Shown one piece after another: positions 20,475 to 33,200 of a stretch of 64,000 nt of DNA. The notes beneath the pieces were generated by a model that searched no databases, was not told the origin of the DNA, and worked only from the letters and a program-made list of their open reading frames with translations. The position numbers and the translations under genes were made by a program. Source of the stretch: Neostapfia colusana (taxonomy: Eukaryota; Streptophyta; Magnoliopsida; Poales; Poaceae); the NCBI GenBank assembly GCA_030760725.1, contig JASWHV010000019.1, positions 36,583,944 to 36,647,943 on the forward strand, read 5' to 3'. Position 1 is the stretch's first letter; every line of letters begins with the position of its first letter.

Positions 20475-23400
20475 GCAAGAGTGAGCACAAAGGCTCAGCA
20501 AGACTTAACCGTCTCTCCTAAGACATGAAACTATACATGAACGTAACCTAAGACTTAAACCGGTCATTTGCGAAAAGACTCGCATACGAGTTCATCCTTA
20601 GCTTTCAGATTTTAGCCATAATAGTAGTGACCTTGCGCCTAGCAACATTAGAACTCCACAATCAAACAAGAAACACTTCATTCCAATGTTACTTGTCCCA
20701 AGGTGGAAAATAACTTTAGTTTGCTCTATCTCTACTTCAAACATGGTTTTCATGCAATTTACAGTAATCATAGCAGCAATTAAACTTTGCAAACTGTTTC
20801 CACACAAGTTGATTACTACATCACAACATGGGAGCAAGCGGTACTCAATAACCGCGAGGGACGGTGATTCGAATCAAACACTACCCAGATAACTCGACAC
20901 ATACGCCCGCCTCTGAAGACCCAAATCTGGCGTCCTTCATTATGTCGTATGTGGCAACCTTTCTCAGGACACTAAACTGTAGAACCGGTCACGCCGTCTC
21001 GGGCTCATAGGTCTAACGAGACGATGTGGTATGCCTGTACAATCCAGTGAACATGGTACATCAGTTTCCTGGTTCCCATATATCAGTAAGCATCCGGTAC
21101 ACAACTCAATACTTGCTCCTGGACGAGGCACACACATCGGTCCTTAACCGACACAGGCAGAGCTACTCGACCAAGATCTCATCTTGTCGCTGCCTAACCC
21201 CTCTGCCCGGTCTCATCTTTAGAAATGTAAACTTTAGTTTGCCTCTTCCTTCCATCCACACTTATAAAACCCTGAACTATAGCTCGCGAGTAGATTCCAA
21301 CTACTCGTCGTCTACCGGATGCCCTAGTCTATTTAGCAGGGCCTTATTCTACAGCGATGACACAATTTTACCCTTGACCTCAGGGTTCATTTTTTGTTAT
21401 GCTAGTGGGGTATAAAACATCCTTGACCTAATGCACATACAAACTTTGATCCATAGTAATGAACCAAAAGTAAAAACTTTAGAAAACAACTTAAATGCAA
21501 ACTGGGGCTTGCCTTGGTTTTGCAGGTGACTAAAGTCAGATAATATGGGGTTAGTTTGTGATGTCTTGAAGTTCAACTCCTGCCCTTCTTGCTCCTTGAT
21601 CCAAGCTCAACTTTTGCTAACAAGTGCTAAATACAAGTTTAAAACTGGAACTCTGTTTAAGAATTTAAAATGACACTGGGGTGGTGGTTTGGGTGTGTGT
21701 TTAAGCACTATGATCAAGTGATGAGTGGGGTTTCATCACTTGGGTGGTGATCACCTAATGGGTTGAATAGATCACTACTGATCCAGGGCTCCAATGGAGC
21801 TGGAAATTTTCTTGTGAGTTCCTTGCCACAAGAAAGTCCTCCGGACCAAAATTCAGAATGTTTCACTGACTAGATCACCCAGAACAATTGCCTAAGCATT
21901 TAGGCATAAAGGAATTAATTCTGATTAAACTTGCACTTCATGCAAATCCAAGTGAACCATAATTTAACTCATGGCTCAGGGAATATGCCTGAATTGTTCT
22001 AGGATTTTTGGAGCTAAGGAATACCCAGAACTGAATTTCCAAGTTTTGGAAATCCTCTGAAAATGTTTCTGTATTCATTTGAATACAGAAACTTTAAATC
22101 AGAATTACCCTAACTAAATAAACTCCAAATGCGCTGAAACTTTTACAGGAGTTTCCTAACATCCTAAAGAATATTATGGCAAAATTTGGGGAATTTTAGA
22201 TGAACGAAACTCCCTCTAAAATTCTTTTGCTGATAAGCTTTACAGAATTTTCCAGAATGTTCTATTGATTTTCATACAAATGGCTGCATATTTGGATAGA
22301 GTTTTTCATCCTGAATCCAACCCAATTTGAATCACTAATTTTGGAGCTTCCTAGCAAAAGTTATGCTGTTCTAATGTTTGAACTGAATTTGGAATTCAAA
22401 TTAAACCGAGAATTATTCAAACTCTGACTGCGGGCCACAGGGCCACATGTCGACCGCTGGAACCCGAGCCACACAGGCCGCAGAGTTTTTTGTCACAGAC
22501 AGATCCGAGGCCACAGAAGATCTAACCCCTCGTAACAGAGACTGGCCCGTGGGCCAGCCCCCGTCTTCGTCTTCCTCCAGCAGCCCACGCTCCCGCGCCG
22601 CCGAGCTCGCCGGAGTTCTCACCGGGAGGGGTCTCCGGTGTTCGGAACTTGCTGGTCCTCGCCACCCCCACGTATTCTCGTGCGAGGAACACGTTGCCGG
22701 GCTTATCTCAGATCGACAACGGCCGGAAACCTAGGTGCGACGGTGACAGTAGCTGCGGCAACTTCGGCGACGTCGCTAGGGCACTGTAAGGCTCTAACCT
22801 TGCTCCGGTTAGCTCCTACAGCATCGCCACCACCTAGGGAGCAACGTCCAGGGCTCTGATCTTGCGAGAAACGTCGGCAACTAGGGGCTCACCGTGCGAC
22901 CTAGGGCGATTTCGGGGAAAACTGGAAAAACTCGGAGAACTGAGGGCTTCCTCAACGGTTCTCCCTAGTTCTTGATCCCTCGTGCCCGCACGGGTGTCTA
23001 CAACTGGGTTTCTAGGTCTGGTGATCAGTGGTGCACCGTTTTGCCTGAATTTCCCTATTCCCTACTCTCGGTTCATATTGCATGTCCGCGGAAAAGCCAA
23101 ATTCCGGCGAGCACGGTCCATGACATGCTGCCGGCGTTGCTGTGAAGCGAGAAGGTTTACAGGCGCACATTTTTGCTTTTGCAGCTCAGTGGGAGAAGCT
23201 CTGGGGTGGTCAGGCGACGGATTCTTGCTACGGCGGCTTTACCCGGCACGGTGGAGAGAACAAATGAGCTTGGCATCGGGTTTCTCGTGGTTTAGCACCT
23301 TGTACTCGCTTTGGGCACGTCGAGGGAGCATGGGCGGCACCGGGGATGAGCTCAGCTCGGCATGAACGTTGCCGGGGTGTCCGGGCGTCGTTGCTCCGAG

Positions 23401-24185
23401 GAAGTGCAGCAGCGGCAGAAGAAATGGTTCACACAGGAGGCCACACGGAGAAGAGGAAACGTGAGGGTTTTCCAAGCGAGGTAGCCGCCCGTGGGTATAA
23501 TATCGGCGTTCTGAGGCGGTTCGACCGGCGCTCAGCAGAAGCCTCGCGCGTACGTGCGCTGGCGTCGCGGCACCGCTGCTGTCGCACGCTCGGGGGAGGA
23601 AAAACAGAGCCCGTGGCTCATCTCACAGACAGTTGGGTCCCTGTGCACAGGTAGAGAAGACTTAGGTGCTAAGTTTTTATCTCCCCTCTCAATGACAATT
23701 GGGGCCCACAGCTCCTCTCAGCCCCAAAAGATCTCCAAATTTTGACACATTGCAAATTCAGCTATGAGGGATCCAAATTCAAAAGCCATTTGGGCAATTG
23801 ACAAGTTGTGCCACAGTTTCAAATTTAAGTTCAAATTTGGAATCAGTTTACAAGCCCCTTTGATATATCTATCAAAGCACTTCCAAATTTGCCCAAAGCT
23901 TGCCTTCCCCATAATTTGAACCTGAAGAATTCAATTATGCCCTCTGATGCTCCAGTTGGCCATTGCAATTACAACTTCTTAAACAACAGTTTGATTTTCC
24001 TCTTTTGAAAATGCCCTTCTTCTTTTTGAAGTGACCCTCTTAATTCAAACTGAATTCAATGTTTTATTGCACATGCTAACACTTTCATGGGTAAACAAAA
24101 GTTTTTGTAAGTCCCATTTCTTGTATATAAACTCAACTTTATTCATAGCTCGAGTTTTCTATTTACAAGTTTTGGGACTTTTACA

Positions 24186-24198
24186 TTCCTCCCCCCTT
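24186..24198 (-). other. Polypurine tract of A
   Basis: The minus strand reads AAGGGGGGAGGAA immediately before the 3' LTR start at 24185. H has the equivalent AAGAGGGGAGGAA. Confidence 0.9.
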
Positions 24199-24250
24199 AA
24201 AAAGAATCTCGTCCCGAGATTCATGATTAAGGACAACGTGGAGAGGACAA

Positions 24251-27031
24251 CTACTCAACATAAGCCTCTAACAACTCCGGATGATTGCGTTGTAAATATT
24301 CGTCGCTTTCCCATGTAGCTTCGTCGGACGTGTGATTTTCCCATAGCACCTTGAAAAATCGCAGCGTCCGATTTCTGGTTTCGCGAGTCTTTTCATCAAT
24401 TATCCGGGTTGGATGCTCCACATATGTGAGGTCCGGCTTCAAATCTGCTATGCCTTCCGTGAGAATCTCCGTTGGAACTTTCAAACACTTCCGCAGCTGA
24501 GATATGTGGAAGACGTTATGAACTCCGGCTAAGGCTGCCGGCAACTCCAAACGGTATGCCACGGGTCCACACCTTTCAATGATGACGAAGGGACCGATGA
24601 AACGCGGAGCTAATTTTTCTTTCACTCCGAATCGGTGAATGCCCTTCATAGGAGATACGCGGAGGTATACGTGGTCCCCAACATGCAAATTTAGAGGACG
24701 ACGTTTTTTATCCGCATAGCTCTTTTGTCTGGACTGAGCAGCTTTCAGATTTGCTTGAATAAGCCTTACCCGCTCTTCAGCTTCATTTACGAGATCAACC
24801 CCGTAAATCACTCTCTTGCCAGATTCACACCAGTTCAAGGGTGTGCGGCACTTCCAGCCGTAGAGAGCTTCATACGGTGCCATTTTGATGCTCGCTTGAT
24901 ACCCATTGTTATAAGCGAATTCCTCCAACGGTAGATGATCGTCCCATCCTTTACCGTGGTGAACGGCACATTCTCGAAGCATATCTTCGAGAACTTGATT
25001 CACCCTCTCCGTTTGCCCATCGGTTTGAGGGTGATATGCAGAGCTTCTAATCAATTTGGTTCCTAGTGATGCATGCAGCTGCTCCCAGAAACGAGCAACG
25101 AACAACGCGCCTCGATCGGAGATGATCGTCCGGGGATCTCCATGCAGGCATAATATTCTTGCAATATATAGCTCCGCGTACTTCTTGGCATGGTATCCCG
25201 TATGCACCGGGATGAAATGCGCTGACTTGGTTAACCGATCCACGATTACCCAAACCGAGTCATGCTTATTAGCCGTGAGAGGTAGTCCAACAATAAAGTC
25301 CATACTAATATCCTCCCACTTCCATGCCGGAACACTTAGCGGTTGTAGGGTTCCTGCCTTCTTCATGTGGTCGGCTTTATCTCGCCGACACGTATCACAC
25401 TCTGATACGTATTTAGCAACCTCCCTCTTCATCCGGGTCCACCAAAATTTGGTCTTCAGTTCTTGGTACATCTTGTTGCTGCCCGGATGAATAGAAAATT
25501 TGGATAAGTGAGCCTCATCCAAAATTTTCTTCCGCAGCCTCATATCACGGGGTACGACTATCCGGTCCTTGAACCACAAGGTATCTTCATCATCTAACCG
25601 GAAACATTTCATCTCCCCGTTCTTCAACCTCCTTTTGATATGAGCCATGCCCTTGTCTCTCTTTTGAGCTTCCATAACCTCCTCTCTTATTGTGGGTATG
25701 AGAGCTAGATTATGTAGAGCTCCATATGGAACCAAGTAGAGACTTGGTTCTTCCTCTTCTATCGGCATAATGGTCAGGTTATGAATATGAGACTTCCGGC
25801 TGAGTGCATCGGCAACCACATTTGCCTTGCCCGGATGATAATGAATTTCAATCTCATAGTCCTTGATCAGCTCCAACCATCGCCGTTGCCACATATTCAA
25901 CTCTTTCTGAGTGAATATGTACTTCAAACTTTTTTGGTCGGTGTAGAGATGAACCAGATTTCCCAATAGGTAATGTCTCCACATCTTCAAAGCTAATACC
26001 ACGGCAGCAAGCTCGAGATCATGAGTTGGATAATGTTGCTCATGATTCCGTAATTGCCGGGATCCATACGCGACCACACGTCCTCCTTGCATGAGTACAC
26101 AACCAAGCCCAATGCCAGACGCATCACAATAAACATCAAAAGGCTTGGTTGTATCCGGTTGAGCTAGAACTAGGGCTGTTGTGAGGTGTTTCACCAATGC
26201 TTGAAAAGCTTCCTCACATGGCTTTCTCCAATCATATTTGATGCCCTTTTTCAGTAGCTCCGTCATAGGTTTGGAGATTTTTGAGAAGCTCGGGATGGAC
26301 CTCCGGTAATATCCCGCCAAACCCAGGAAGCTACGAACTTCATGGACTGATGTTGGAGACTTCCATTTCAGCACTTGTTCAATCTTGCTTGGATCAACAG
26401 CAATGCCTTCTGCTGAAATAATGTGCCCAAGAAATAACACTTGGTTGATCCAGAATTTACATTTACTAAACTTTGCATAGAGCTTGTGATCTCTCAGTCG
26501 TTGGAGCAAAATATGCAGATGTTTAGTGTGTTCCTCTTCAGATTTGGAATAGACCAAGATGTCGTTGATTAATACCACAACGAACTGATCCAGCTCCGGC
26601 ATGAACACCGAGTTCATAAGATACATAAAGTGAGCCGGAGCATTGGTCAACCCAAATGACATGACAAGATACTCATAGAGTCCATATCTTGTCGAGAATG
26701 CTGTTTTTGAGATATCTTCCGCGCGGATCTTGATTTGATGATACCCCGACCTTAAGTCCATCTTAGGGAAGACTTTAGCACCCACTAGCTGATCGAAGAG
26801 GATATCAATTCTTGGTAGTGGATACTTGTTCTTTATTGTCACAACATTTAAAGGGCGATAATCGACGCATAGCCTCAGCGTCTCATCCTTCTTCTTTACA
26901 AATAAAGCTGAGCAACCCCATGGTGATGAACTTGGACGAATAAACCCCTTGTCCATCAGATCTTTGAGTTGCTCCTTCAGCTCGGCTAATTCATTCGGAG
27001 CCATTTTGTATGGTCTCCGAGAGATCGGCAT
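24251..27031 (-). CDS. A pol: reverse transcriptase, RNase H, integrase, chromodomain (926 codons open)
   Basis: This is the longest open frame in the window. RT spans about residues 1-270, with catalytic Asp92 (MDLRSGYHQ); the usual FIDD motif reads LIND at 154-157, so one catalytic Asp is Asn156 (codon 26564-26566). RNase H has DAS (Asp303), Glu340, Asp365 and Asp408. Integrase zinc ligands are His508, His515, Cys545 and Cys548; the catalytic triad Asp578, Asp639, Glu675 is intact. The chromodomain is at about 875-915. The Met at 27031 is not the natural start: a TGA at 27035-27037 separates it from the protease frame, where H reads Gly. Full length for the family, but RT is probably inactive. 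Confidence 0.9.
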   Translation of the reverse strand: MPISRRPYKMAPNELAELKEQLKDLMDKGFIRPSSSPWGCSALFVKKKDETLRLCVDYRPLNVVTIKNKYPLPRIDILFDQLVGAKVFPKMDLRSGYHQIKIRAEDISKTAFSTRYGLYEYLVMSFGLTNAPAHFMYLMNSVFMPELDQFVVVLINDILVYSKSEEEHTKHLHILLQRLRDHKLYAKFSKCKFWINQVLFLGHIISAEGIAVDPSKIEQVLKWKSPTSVHEVRSFLGLAGYYRRSIPSFSKISKPMTELLKKGIKYDWRKPCEEAFQALVKHLTTALVLAQPDTTKPFDVYCDASGIGLGCVLMQGGRVVAYGSRQLRNHEQHYPTHDLELAAVVLALKMWRHYLLGNLVHLYTDQKSLKYIFTQKELNMWQRRWLELIKDYEIEIHYHPGKANVVADALSRKSHIHNLTIMPIEEEEPSLYLVPYGALHNLALIPTIREEVMEAQKRDKGMAHIKRRLKNGEMKCFRLDDEDTLWFKDRIVVPRDMRLRKKILDEAHLSKFSIHPGSNKMYQELKTKFWWTRMKREVAKYVSECDTCRRDKADHMKKAGTLQPLSVPAWKWEDISMDFIVGLPLTANKHDSVWVIVDRLTKSAHFIPVHTGYHAKKYAELYIARILCLHGDPRTIISDRGALFVARFWEQLHASLGTKLIRSSAYHPQTDGQTERVNQVLEDMLRECAVHHGKGWDDHLPLEEFAYNNGYQASIKMAPYEALYGWKCRTPLNWCESGKRVIYGVDLVNEAEERVRLIQANLKAAQSRQKSYADKKRRPLNLHVGDHVYLRVSPMKGIHRFGVKEKLAPRFIGPFVIIERCGPVAYRLELPAALAGVHNVFHISQLRKCLKVPTEILTEGIADLKPDLTYVEHPTRIIDEKTRETRNRTLRFFKVLWENHTSDEATWESDEYLQRNHPELLEAYVE

Positions 27032-27034
27032 GGT

Positions 27035-27616
27035 TCACGGTATCAACTCTATTTTGAACTCCACCTCGCGCTCAGGTGGTAGGCCTGGAAGATCTTCGGG
27101 AAACACGTCCGGATATTCACGGACTACCGGAATGTCTTCTAACTTGCAAGCCTCTACATTACATACTTCCTGGTCTTTGGAAACCGCTTCGCCGAGATAC
27201 AATGTTTGACGTCCGTGAAGTGGAGAGTCCAAGTGAACACTCCTGTTCTCGATGTCCAGAACAGCTTTATGGAAGGTCAGCCATGATATTCCCAATATGG
27301 CATTGATCCCATGGTCTTCGAGAATAATGAGGGTGGTAGGATAAATTTTTCCACCCAAACAGAGTGGTGCTTGAGAGACGACTTCATTAGTGGATATGTC
27401 TCCACCTGGCGAATGAATAAGGTATGAACCTTTTGTGACAGTGGTGGAGATCTGATCCCGGATTACCGTTGCCCTGCTAATGAAGTTATGTGTTGCACCA
27501 GAGTCGAATAAAATGACAACTGGCTTGTCATTTAAGGTGAACCTGCCGGCAAGAACAGGTCCTCCCTTTGGCAGATCATCGACTGACACATAATTAACTG
27601 TCCCCACTTTGGACAT
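27035..27616 (-). pseudogene. A protease and N-terminal RT linker
   Basis: This 193-codon frame contains the retropepsin active site VVILFDSGATHNFIS and the flap region NAILGISWL, then the conserved entry into RT (LEDIPVVREYPDVFPEDLPGLPPEREVEFKIELIP). It ends at TGA 27035-27037, in frame with the downstream pol. It begins after a one-base deletion relative to H near 27630. Protease would process the Gag-Pol polyprotein in virus-like particles. The Asp-Ser-Gly catalytic triplet is intact. Confidence 0.85.
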
Positions 27617-27732
27617 AGCTTTTCTTGGCTGTACAAATCACTCCTGGGAACTGGACCCGCAGCCATAAGGTTGCTGCTCGGTTCAGTTGCTTCATTGACG
27701 TTGAGTTCATGGTCAATACGAAGTGGGACAGC

Positions 27733-28716
27733 TCATGGTTCAGCTGAGAAATCACCTTGTTCATCTTCAACCTCTTGAGGGAAATAATATTCTGATGCAC
27801 CTTGTTGATACTGAGGTGCATGAGAAATAAGTCGCTTCTGCGGTGGAGGTGAATAAGACCTCTGTGGAGTAGAAGTGTCGTCACACTCCCAGAATGATTG
27901 CACCTCTTGTGGAATCTCTCGACCGGAAGGTGAACGGATCACCAACCGATACTTCTGATGTAGATGATTGCATTCCTCCTGTGATGAGTCCCTTTCCCTC
28001 TTTTCTTTGAGGTTGAGATTGGAATAATATTCCTGAGTGATAGCACAGCTCACAAACTCATCAAAATTCTCTTGGCTAACTTGAGCCAATTCACATCGCA
28101 GCCTAGCGGTCAGCCCTCGGTAAAAGTGATAACCCTTCATGGCTGGTGACTTCACATAGTCAGGGACATATTGAGCTAAGCGATTGAATTCCTTCGCATA
28201 CTCAATAACACTCATGTCCCCTTGCTTTAAGTTCCAGAATTCATCATGGCTTGTTTGCATTATTCCCGCAGGGATGAAACAAGCACGAAATGCAGCCTGG
28301 AACTCCACCCATGTGAAACGATGCCCTGCTGGTTGGACAGCAAGGTATTCTGCCCACCATGCTCCAGCAAAGCCGTGAAGCTGTTGAGCGGCATATAGAG
28401 TCTTTGAGAATTCATCACATCGGATCAACCCAAACTTGGAATCAATGACACGTAACCAGTGATTTGCTTCATAATGGTCAGCCGCCTCAGAGAATACCGG
28501 CGGTTGTGTCGCCAAGAAATCCAGATACGTGCTCGGGGTTGGCATGTGATGTTGAGCTTCTCTATTTATCCCTTGCTGAACTAGAGTTTGGAGAGTTTCA
28601 TGCATCTTCGCCATCATTTCAGCCAATCCGGTTGGCGATGGCTCTTGTGATGAAGTCGAGTCATTCCCACCTCGACTTGAACCTCCAATCTCCATTTGAG
28701 AGTGTGCGCGTACCAT
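27733..28716 (-). pseudogene. A gag (capsid), truncated by TGA, no zinc knuckle
   Basis: I place the start at ATG 28714-28716 (MVRAHSQMEIGG), although the frame is open for nine more codons upstream, because a splice-acceptor-like TTTCGTGCAG sits just before it. The retrotransposon Gag capsid domain is clear (PPVFSEAADHYEANHWLRVI ... FAGAWWAEYL ... FRACFIPAGI ... EFNRLAQYVPDYV). The frame stops at TGA 27733-27735, where H keeps a sense codon. The Cys-His box expected before protease is absent here and in H; only isolated Cys residues are seen. Confidence 0.85.
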
Positions 28717-28717
28717 A

Positions 28718-30246
28718 CTGCACGAAACAAAATTTTGAGTCAATCAAAATTCTATCTCAGTAGTAAGTAAAGATAAGTAACACATGAACTTGTCATGAAC
28801 TTTATGAAAGCATAACCACATTCATGTTTAAACAAATCTTATGTACGCTAAACTAATCAGCGGGACTACCCTGACCAGTTCACACAAACTCCAAATTTTA
28901 CTCAAGTTATCAACAGATTCTTGACTTGAGTTCAATACCAAAGTTTTAGTAAACTTTAGTAGCTTTTTAACTAGTACTCATAGGCTTCTTACAGATTTTT
29001 CTATAGGAAGTTATGGCTTAAAAACAGAAAGGTCCAGAGAGGTTTTTGCTACTGTCCTGGTTCGAACAGTTTGCCTTCAACTGGACTTTTCACCCACTTA
29101 ACTTGTGATTTTGCTCTGTAGGTCTACAAAGAAGTTGTAGAGCCCTTGAAAATATTTCCATAAATGTATCATACACCTTGATTGGTTAAATCTACTCAGA
29201 GTTATGCTCTGTCAAATTCCAGCAAGAATTCCTGCTAGAAACAGAGCACCCTGTTTTTGAAAACTTTGACACCTAGTTATACTCTCATTTGAATCTTAGC
29301 TCAAAATAAGAGTTCAGTAACTAATACTTGTTTCAAACTTCCATTTTTAGTTGAAAGTTAGCTCATGAATCATTTCTTTATAGGGAAGAGGATTATATGT
29401 TCAGTACGGTGTCGATGCACCATAAGAATCATGTCGGTACTACGTTACCTCACCAAAAGAAAATCCTAAACCGGATTATACCGGTATATACGTATTATCA
29501 GTGGCACTAAGATGGTCTCTCGCACACGTGTTCTACATGGGATACGTACGTGGTTAGTACCTGCAGAAGAACACTCAATAGTGGTGCACTCAAAGGTTGT
29601 TTCATTTCAGGCAGTACCATAATTGAAAGTAAATACAAACGCCCGTATCATTGTCATACGGCCGTCCTTGAGTTAAGCCACGTCTCAAGGTACGTGATCG
29701 TGTTTCAACACCACACGATGGGGAACCCGAGTATGTCATGAACGGGTCGTCACGGTTGGAAATGTTATCAACCCAATGGATACCACCTACTTCCCTGCAG
29801 GGCACGCCAATGGCAAGTGCTGCGTATGTCCTCCTGGGATATTTCCAGAAGACCACACTATCGCGTTACTGACCACACGATGGGGTCTCCACTTACTTGC
29901 CTAACGCACCCTAGGGATCAGCGTTTCATATGAACTCAGGAACATGAAGAGTCCAAGAGTTTCATATTAATACCTCACACCAGGCTGTGAGATCTAACCC
30001 TGAACCACTTTCCTCGTCAGGGGAGCTAACCGAAATTGAACCGCTTTCGGTGGCGTTCCTTACCATGTTTACCTGAGCGTAGGCGCGTTGTTACATAATG
30101 AAAATTCAGAATTAAAACACATATGTTAGTCTTGCCACTTTAAGTAACTACACTACTATAGTCCTTATGTGGGCCTAATATCGTTTCCTCACTGTATCCT
30201 AAGTTTTTGTCATAATACCATCCTTAGTCCGTGCGCTATTACCAAT
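28718..30246 (-). other. A leader (about 1.5 kb), with candidate intron
   Basis: Untranslated region between PBS and gag. A donor-like CAG/GTAAAC (GT at 30071-30072 on the minus strand) and an acceptor-like TTTCGTGCAG (CAG at 28718-28720) are both present and are conserved in H. Splicing would bring the gag ATG close to the cap. No coding similarity is seen in this stretch. Confidence 0.5.
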
Positions 30247-30261
30247 GCGGCTCTAATACCA
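30247..30261 (-). other. Primer-binding site of A
   Basis: The minus strand reads TGGTATTAGAGCCGC, one base from the standard initiator-Met tRNA site, separated by gcg from the LTR end at 30265. Confidence 0.9.
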
Positions 30262-30264
30262 CGC

Positions 30265-33200
30265 TGACGGGACCCCGCCGTCCCGATCACGTCATGGGGA
30301 CGGGGCACCTTGCCCGGGAAACACATTGGGTGGTGCTGTGTTATGCGACACCCAACAGCACACATATAAGGAACAACGTATTACATAAATCAAAAGCGGA
30401 AGCTTACAATTGTTCTTTGTAAATAGTTTACATAAATAGCTACAGCGGAATTCTATAAACAGCTCACGTTAGATAAATAGACAGCACTCAAGAAGAGGTC
30501 CAGCCTGCGACCTCCTCTCGCTAGCAACACGATGACATAGAAGCTGCTAGGTCCTCCAAGTGTGACATGACTCAGAAGTTCCCGAGTCTCACCGGACAAC
30601 CTTCTTTATAGCGTCGAGGTTTACCTGCAAAACCACTTATATAGCAAGAGTGAGCACAAAGGCTCAGCAAGACTTAACCGTCTCTCCTAATACATGAAAC
30701 TCTACATGAACGTAACCTAAGACTTAAACCGGTCATTTGCGAAAAGACTCGCCTACGAGTTCATCCTTAACTTTCAGATTTTAGCCATAATAGTAGTGAC
30801 CTTGCACCCAGCAACATTGGAACTCCACAATTAAACAAGAAACGCTTCATTCCGATGTTACTTCTCCCAAGGTGGAAAATAACTTTAGTTTGCTCTATCT
30901 CTACTTCAAGCAAGGTTTTCATGCAATTTACAGTAATCATAGCAGCAATTAAACTTTGCAAACTGTTTCCACACAAGTTGATTACTACGTCACAACATGG
31001 GAGCAAGCGGTACTTAATAACCGTGAGGGACGGTGATTCGAATCAAACACTACCAGGATAACTCGACACATACTCCCGCCTCTGATGACCCAAATCTGGC
31101 GTCCTTCATTACGTCGTATGTGGCAACCTTTCTCAGGACACTAAACTGTAGAACCGGTCGCGCCGTCTCGGGCTCATAGGTCTAACGAGACGATGTGGTA
31201 TGCCTCTACAATCCAGTGAACCTGGTACATCGGTTTCCTGGTTCCCATATATCAGTAAGCATCCGGTACACAACTTAATACTTGCTCCTGGACACGGCAC
31301 ACGCATCGGTCCTTAACCGACAAAGGCAGAGCTACTCGACCAAGACCTCTTCTTCTCGCTGCCTAACCCCTCTGCCCGGTCTCATCTTTAGAAATTTAAA
31401 CTTTAGTTTGCCTCTTCCTTCCAACCACACTTATAAAACCCTGAACTATAGCTCGCGAGTAGATTCCAACTACTCGTCTTCTACCGGATGCCCTAGTCTA
31501 TTTAGCAGGGCCTTATTCTACAGCGATGACACAATTCTACCCTCGACCTCAGGGTTCATTTTTGGTTATGCAAGTGGGGTATAAAACATCCTTGACCTAA
31601 TGCACATACAAACTTTGACCCATAGTAATGAACAAAAAGTAAAAACTTTAGAAAACAACTTAAATGCAAACTGGGGCTTGCCTTGGTTTTGCAGGTGACT
31701 AAAGTCAGATAATATGGGGTTAGTTTCTGATGTCTTGAAGTTCAACTCCTGCCCTTCTTGCTCCTTGATCCAAGCTCAACTTCTCCTTCTTCACTTTCCA
31801 CGTTTTATCACTACACGTTATGAATATGCATACATGTTTAATTATAAAACTTTTGCTAACAAGTGCTAAAGACAAGTTTAAAATTGGAACTCTGTTTAAG
31901 AATTTAAAATGACACTGGCGTGGTGGTTTGGGTGTGTGTTTAAGCACTATGATCAAGTGATGAGTGGGGTTTCATCACTTGGGTGGTGATCACCTAATGG
32001 GTTGAATAGAACACTACTGATCCAGGGCTCCAATGGAGCTGGAAATTTTCTTGTTAGTTCCTTGTCACAAGAAAGTCCTCAGGACCAAAATTCAGAATGT
32101 TTCACTGACTAGATCACCTAGAACAATTCCCTAACATTTAGGCATAAAGGAATTAATTCTGATTCAACTTGCACTTTCATGCAAATCCAAGTGAACCATA
32201 ATTTCACACATGGCTCAGGGAGTATGCCTGAATTTTTCTAGGATTTTTGGAGCTAAGGAATACCCAGAACTGAATTTCCAAGTTTTGGAAATCCTCTGAA
32301 AATGTTTCCGTATTCATTTGAATACAGAAACTTTAAATCAGAATTACCCTAACTAAATAAACTCCAAATGAGCTGAAATATTACAGGAGTTTCCTAAAAT
32401 CCTAAAGAATATTCTGGCAAAATTTTGGGAATTTTGGATGAACCAAACTCCCTCTAAAATTCTTTTTCTGAAAAGCTTTAAAGAATTTTCCAGAATGTTC
32501 TATTGATTTTCATACAAATTGGGCTGCATATTTGGATATAGCTTTTCATCCTGAATCCAACCCAATTTGGATCACTAATTTTGGAGCTTCCTAGCAAAAG
32601 TCATGCAGTTCTAAAGTTTTAACTGAATTTGGAATTCAAATTAAACCGAGAATCATTCAAACTCTGACTGCGGGCCACAGGGCCACGTGTTGACCGCTGG
32701 AACCCGAGCCACACGGGCCGCAGAGTTTTTCCCGCGTTGTCACAGACAGATCCGATACCACAGAAGATCTAACCCCTCGTAACAGAGATTGACACGTGGG
32801 CCAGCCCCCGTCTTCGTCTTCCTCCAGCAGCCCGCGCTCCCGCGCCGCCGAGCTCGCCGGAGTTCTCGCCGGGAGGGGTCTCCGGTGTTCGGAACTTGCT
32901 GGTCCTCGCCGCCCCCACGTATTCTCGTGCGAGGAACACGTTGCCGGGCTTATCTCAGATCGGCAACGGCCGGAAACCTAGGTGCGACGGTGACAGTAGC
33001 TGCGGCAACTTCGGCGACGTCGCTAGGGCACTGTAATGCTCTAACCTTGCTCCGGTTAGCTCCTACAGTATCGCCACCACCTAGGGAGCAATGTCCAGGG
33101 CTCTGATCTCGCGAGAAACGTCGGCAACTAGGGGCTCACTGTGCGACCTAGGGCGATTTCAGGGAAAACTGGAAAAACACAAAGAACTGAGGGTTTCCTC

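Larger units (their letters stand above)
20095..24185 (-). mobile_element. A 3' LTR (4091 bp)
   Basis: It runs on the minus strand from TGTAAAAGTCCC at 24185 to the terminus at 20095. It carries the GGGCCCAC core of the palindrome near 23699-23709, a GC-rich core (about 22430-23640), the GGGGCTTGCCTTGG block near 21505, a TATATAAG box at 20467-20474 and the U5 hairpin at 20162-20182. Relative to the 5' LTR it lacks about 70 bp at 21609, between two AACTT words. Frames such as 22982-23365 are not conserved with other LTRs. Confidence 0.9.

Noticed and set aside
22982..23365. 127-codon frame in A 3' LTR core as a possible captured host gene
   Set aside because: The equivalent part of the A 5' LTR (33219-33515) does not keep the same frame, so coding is unlikely.
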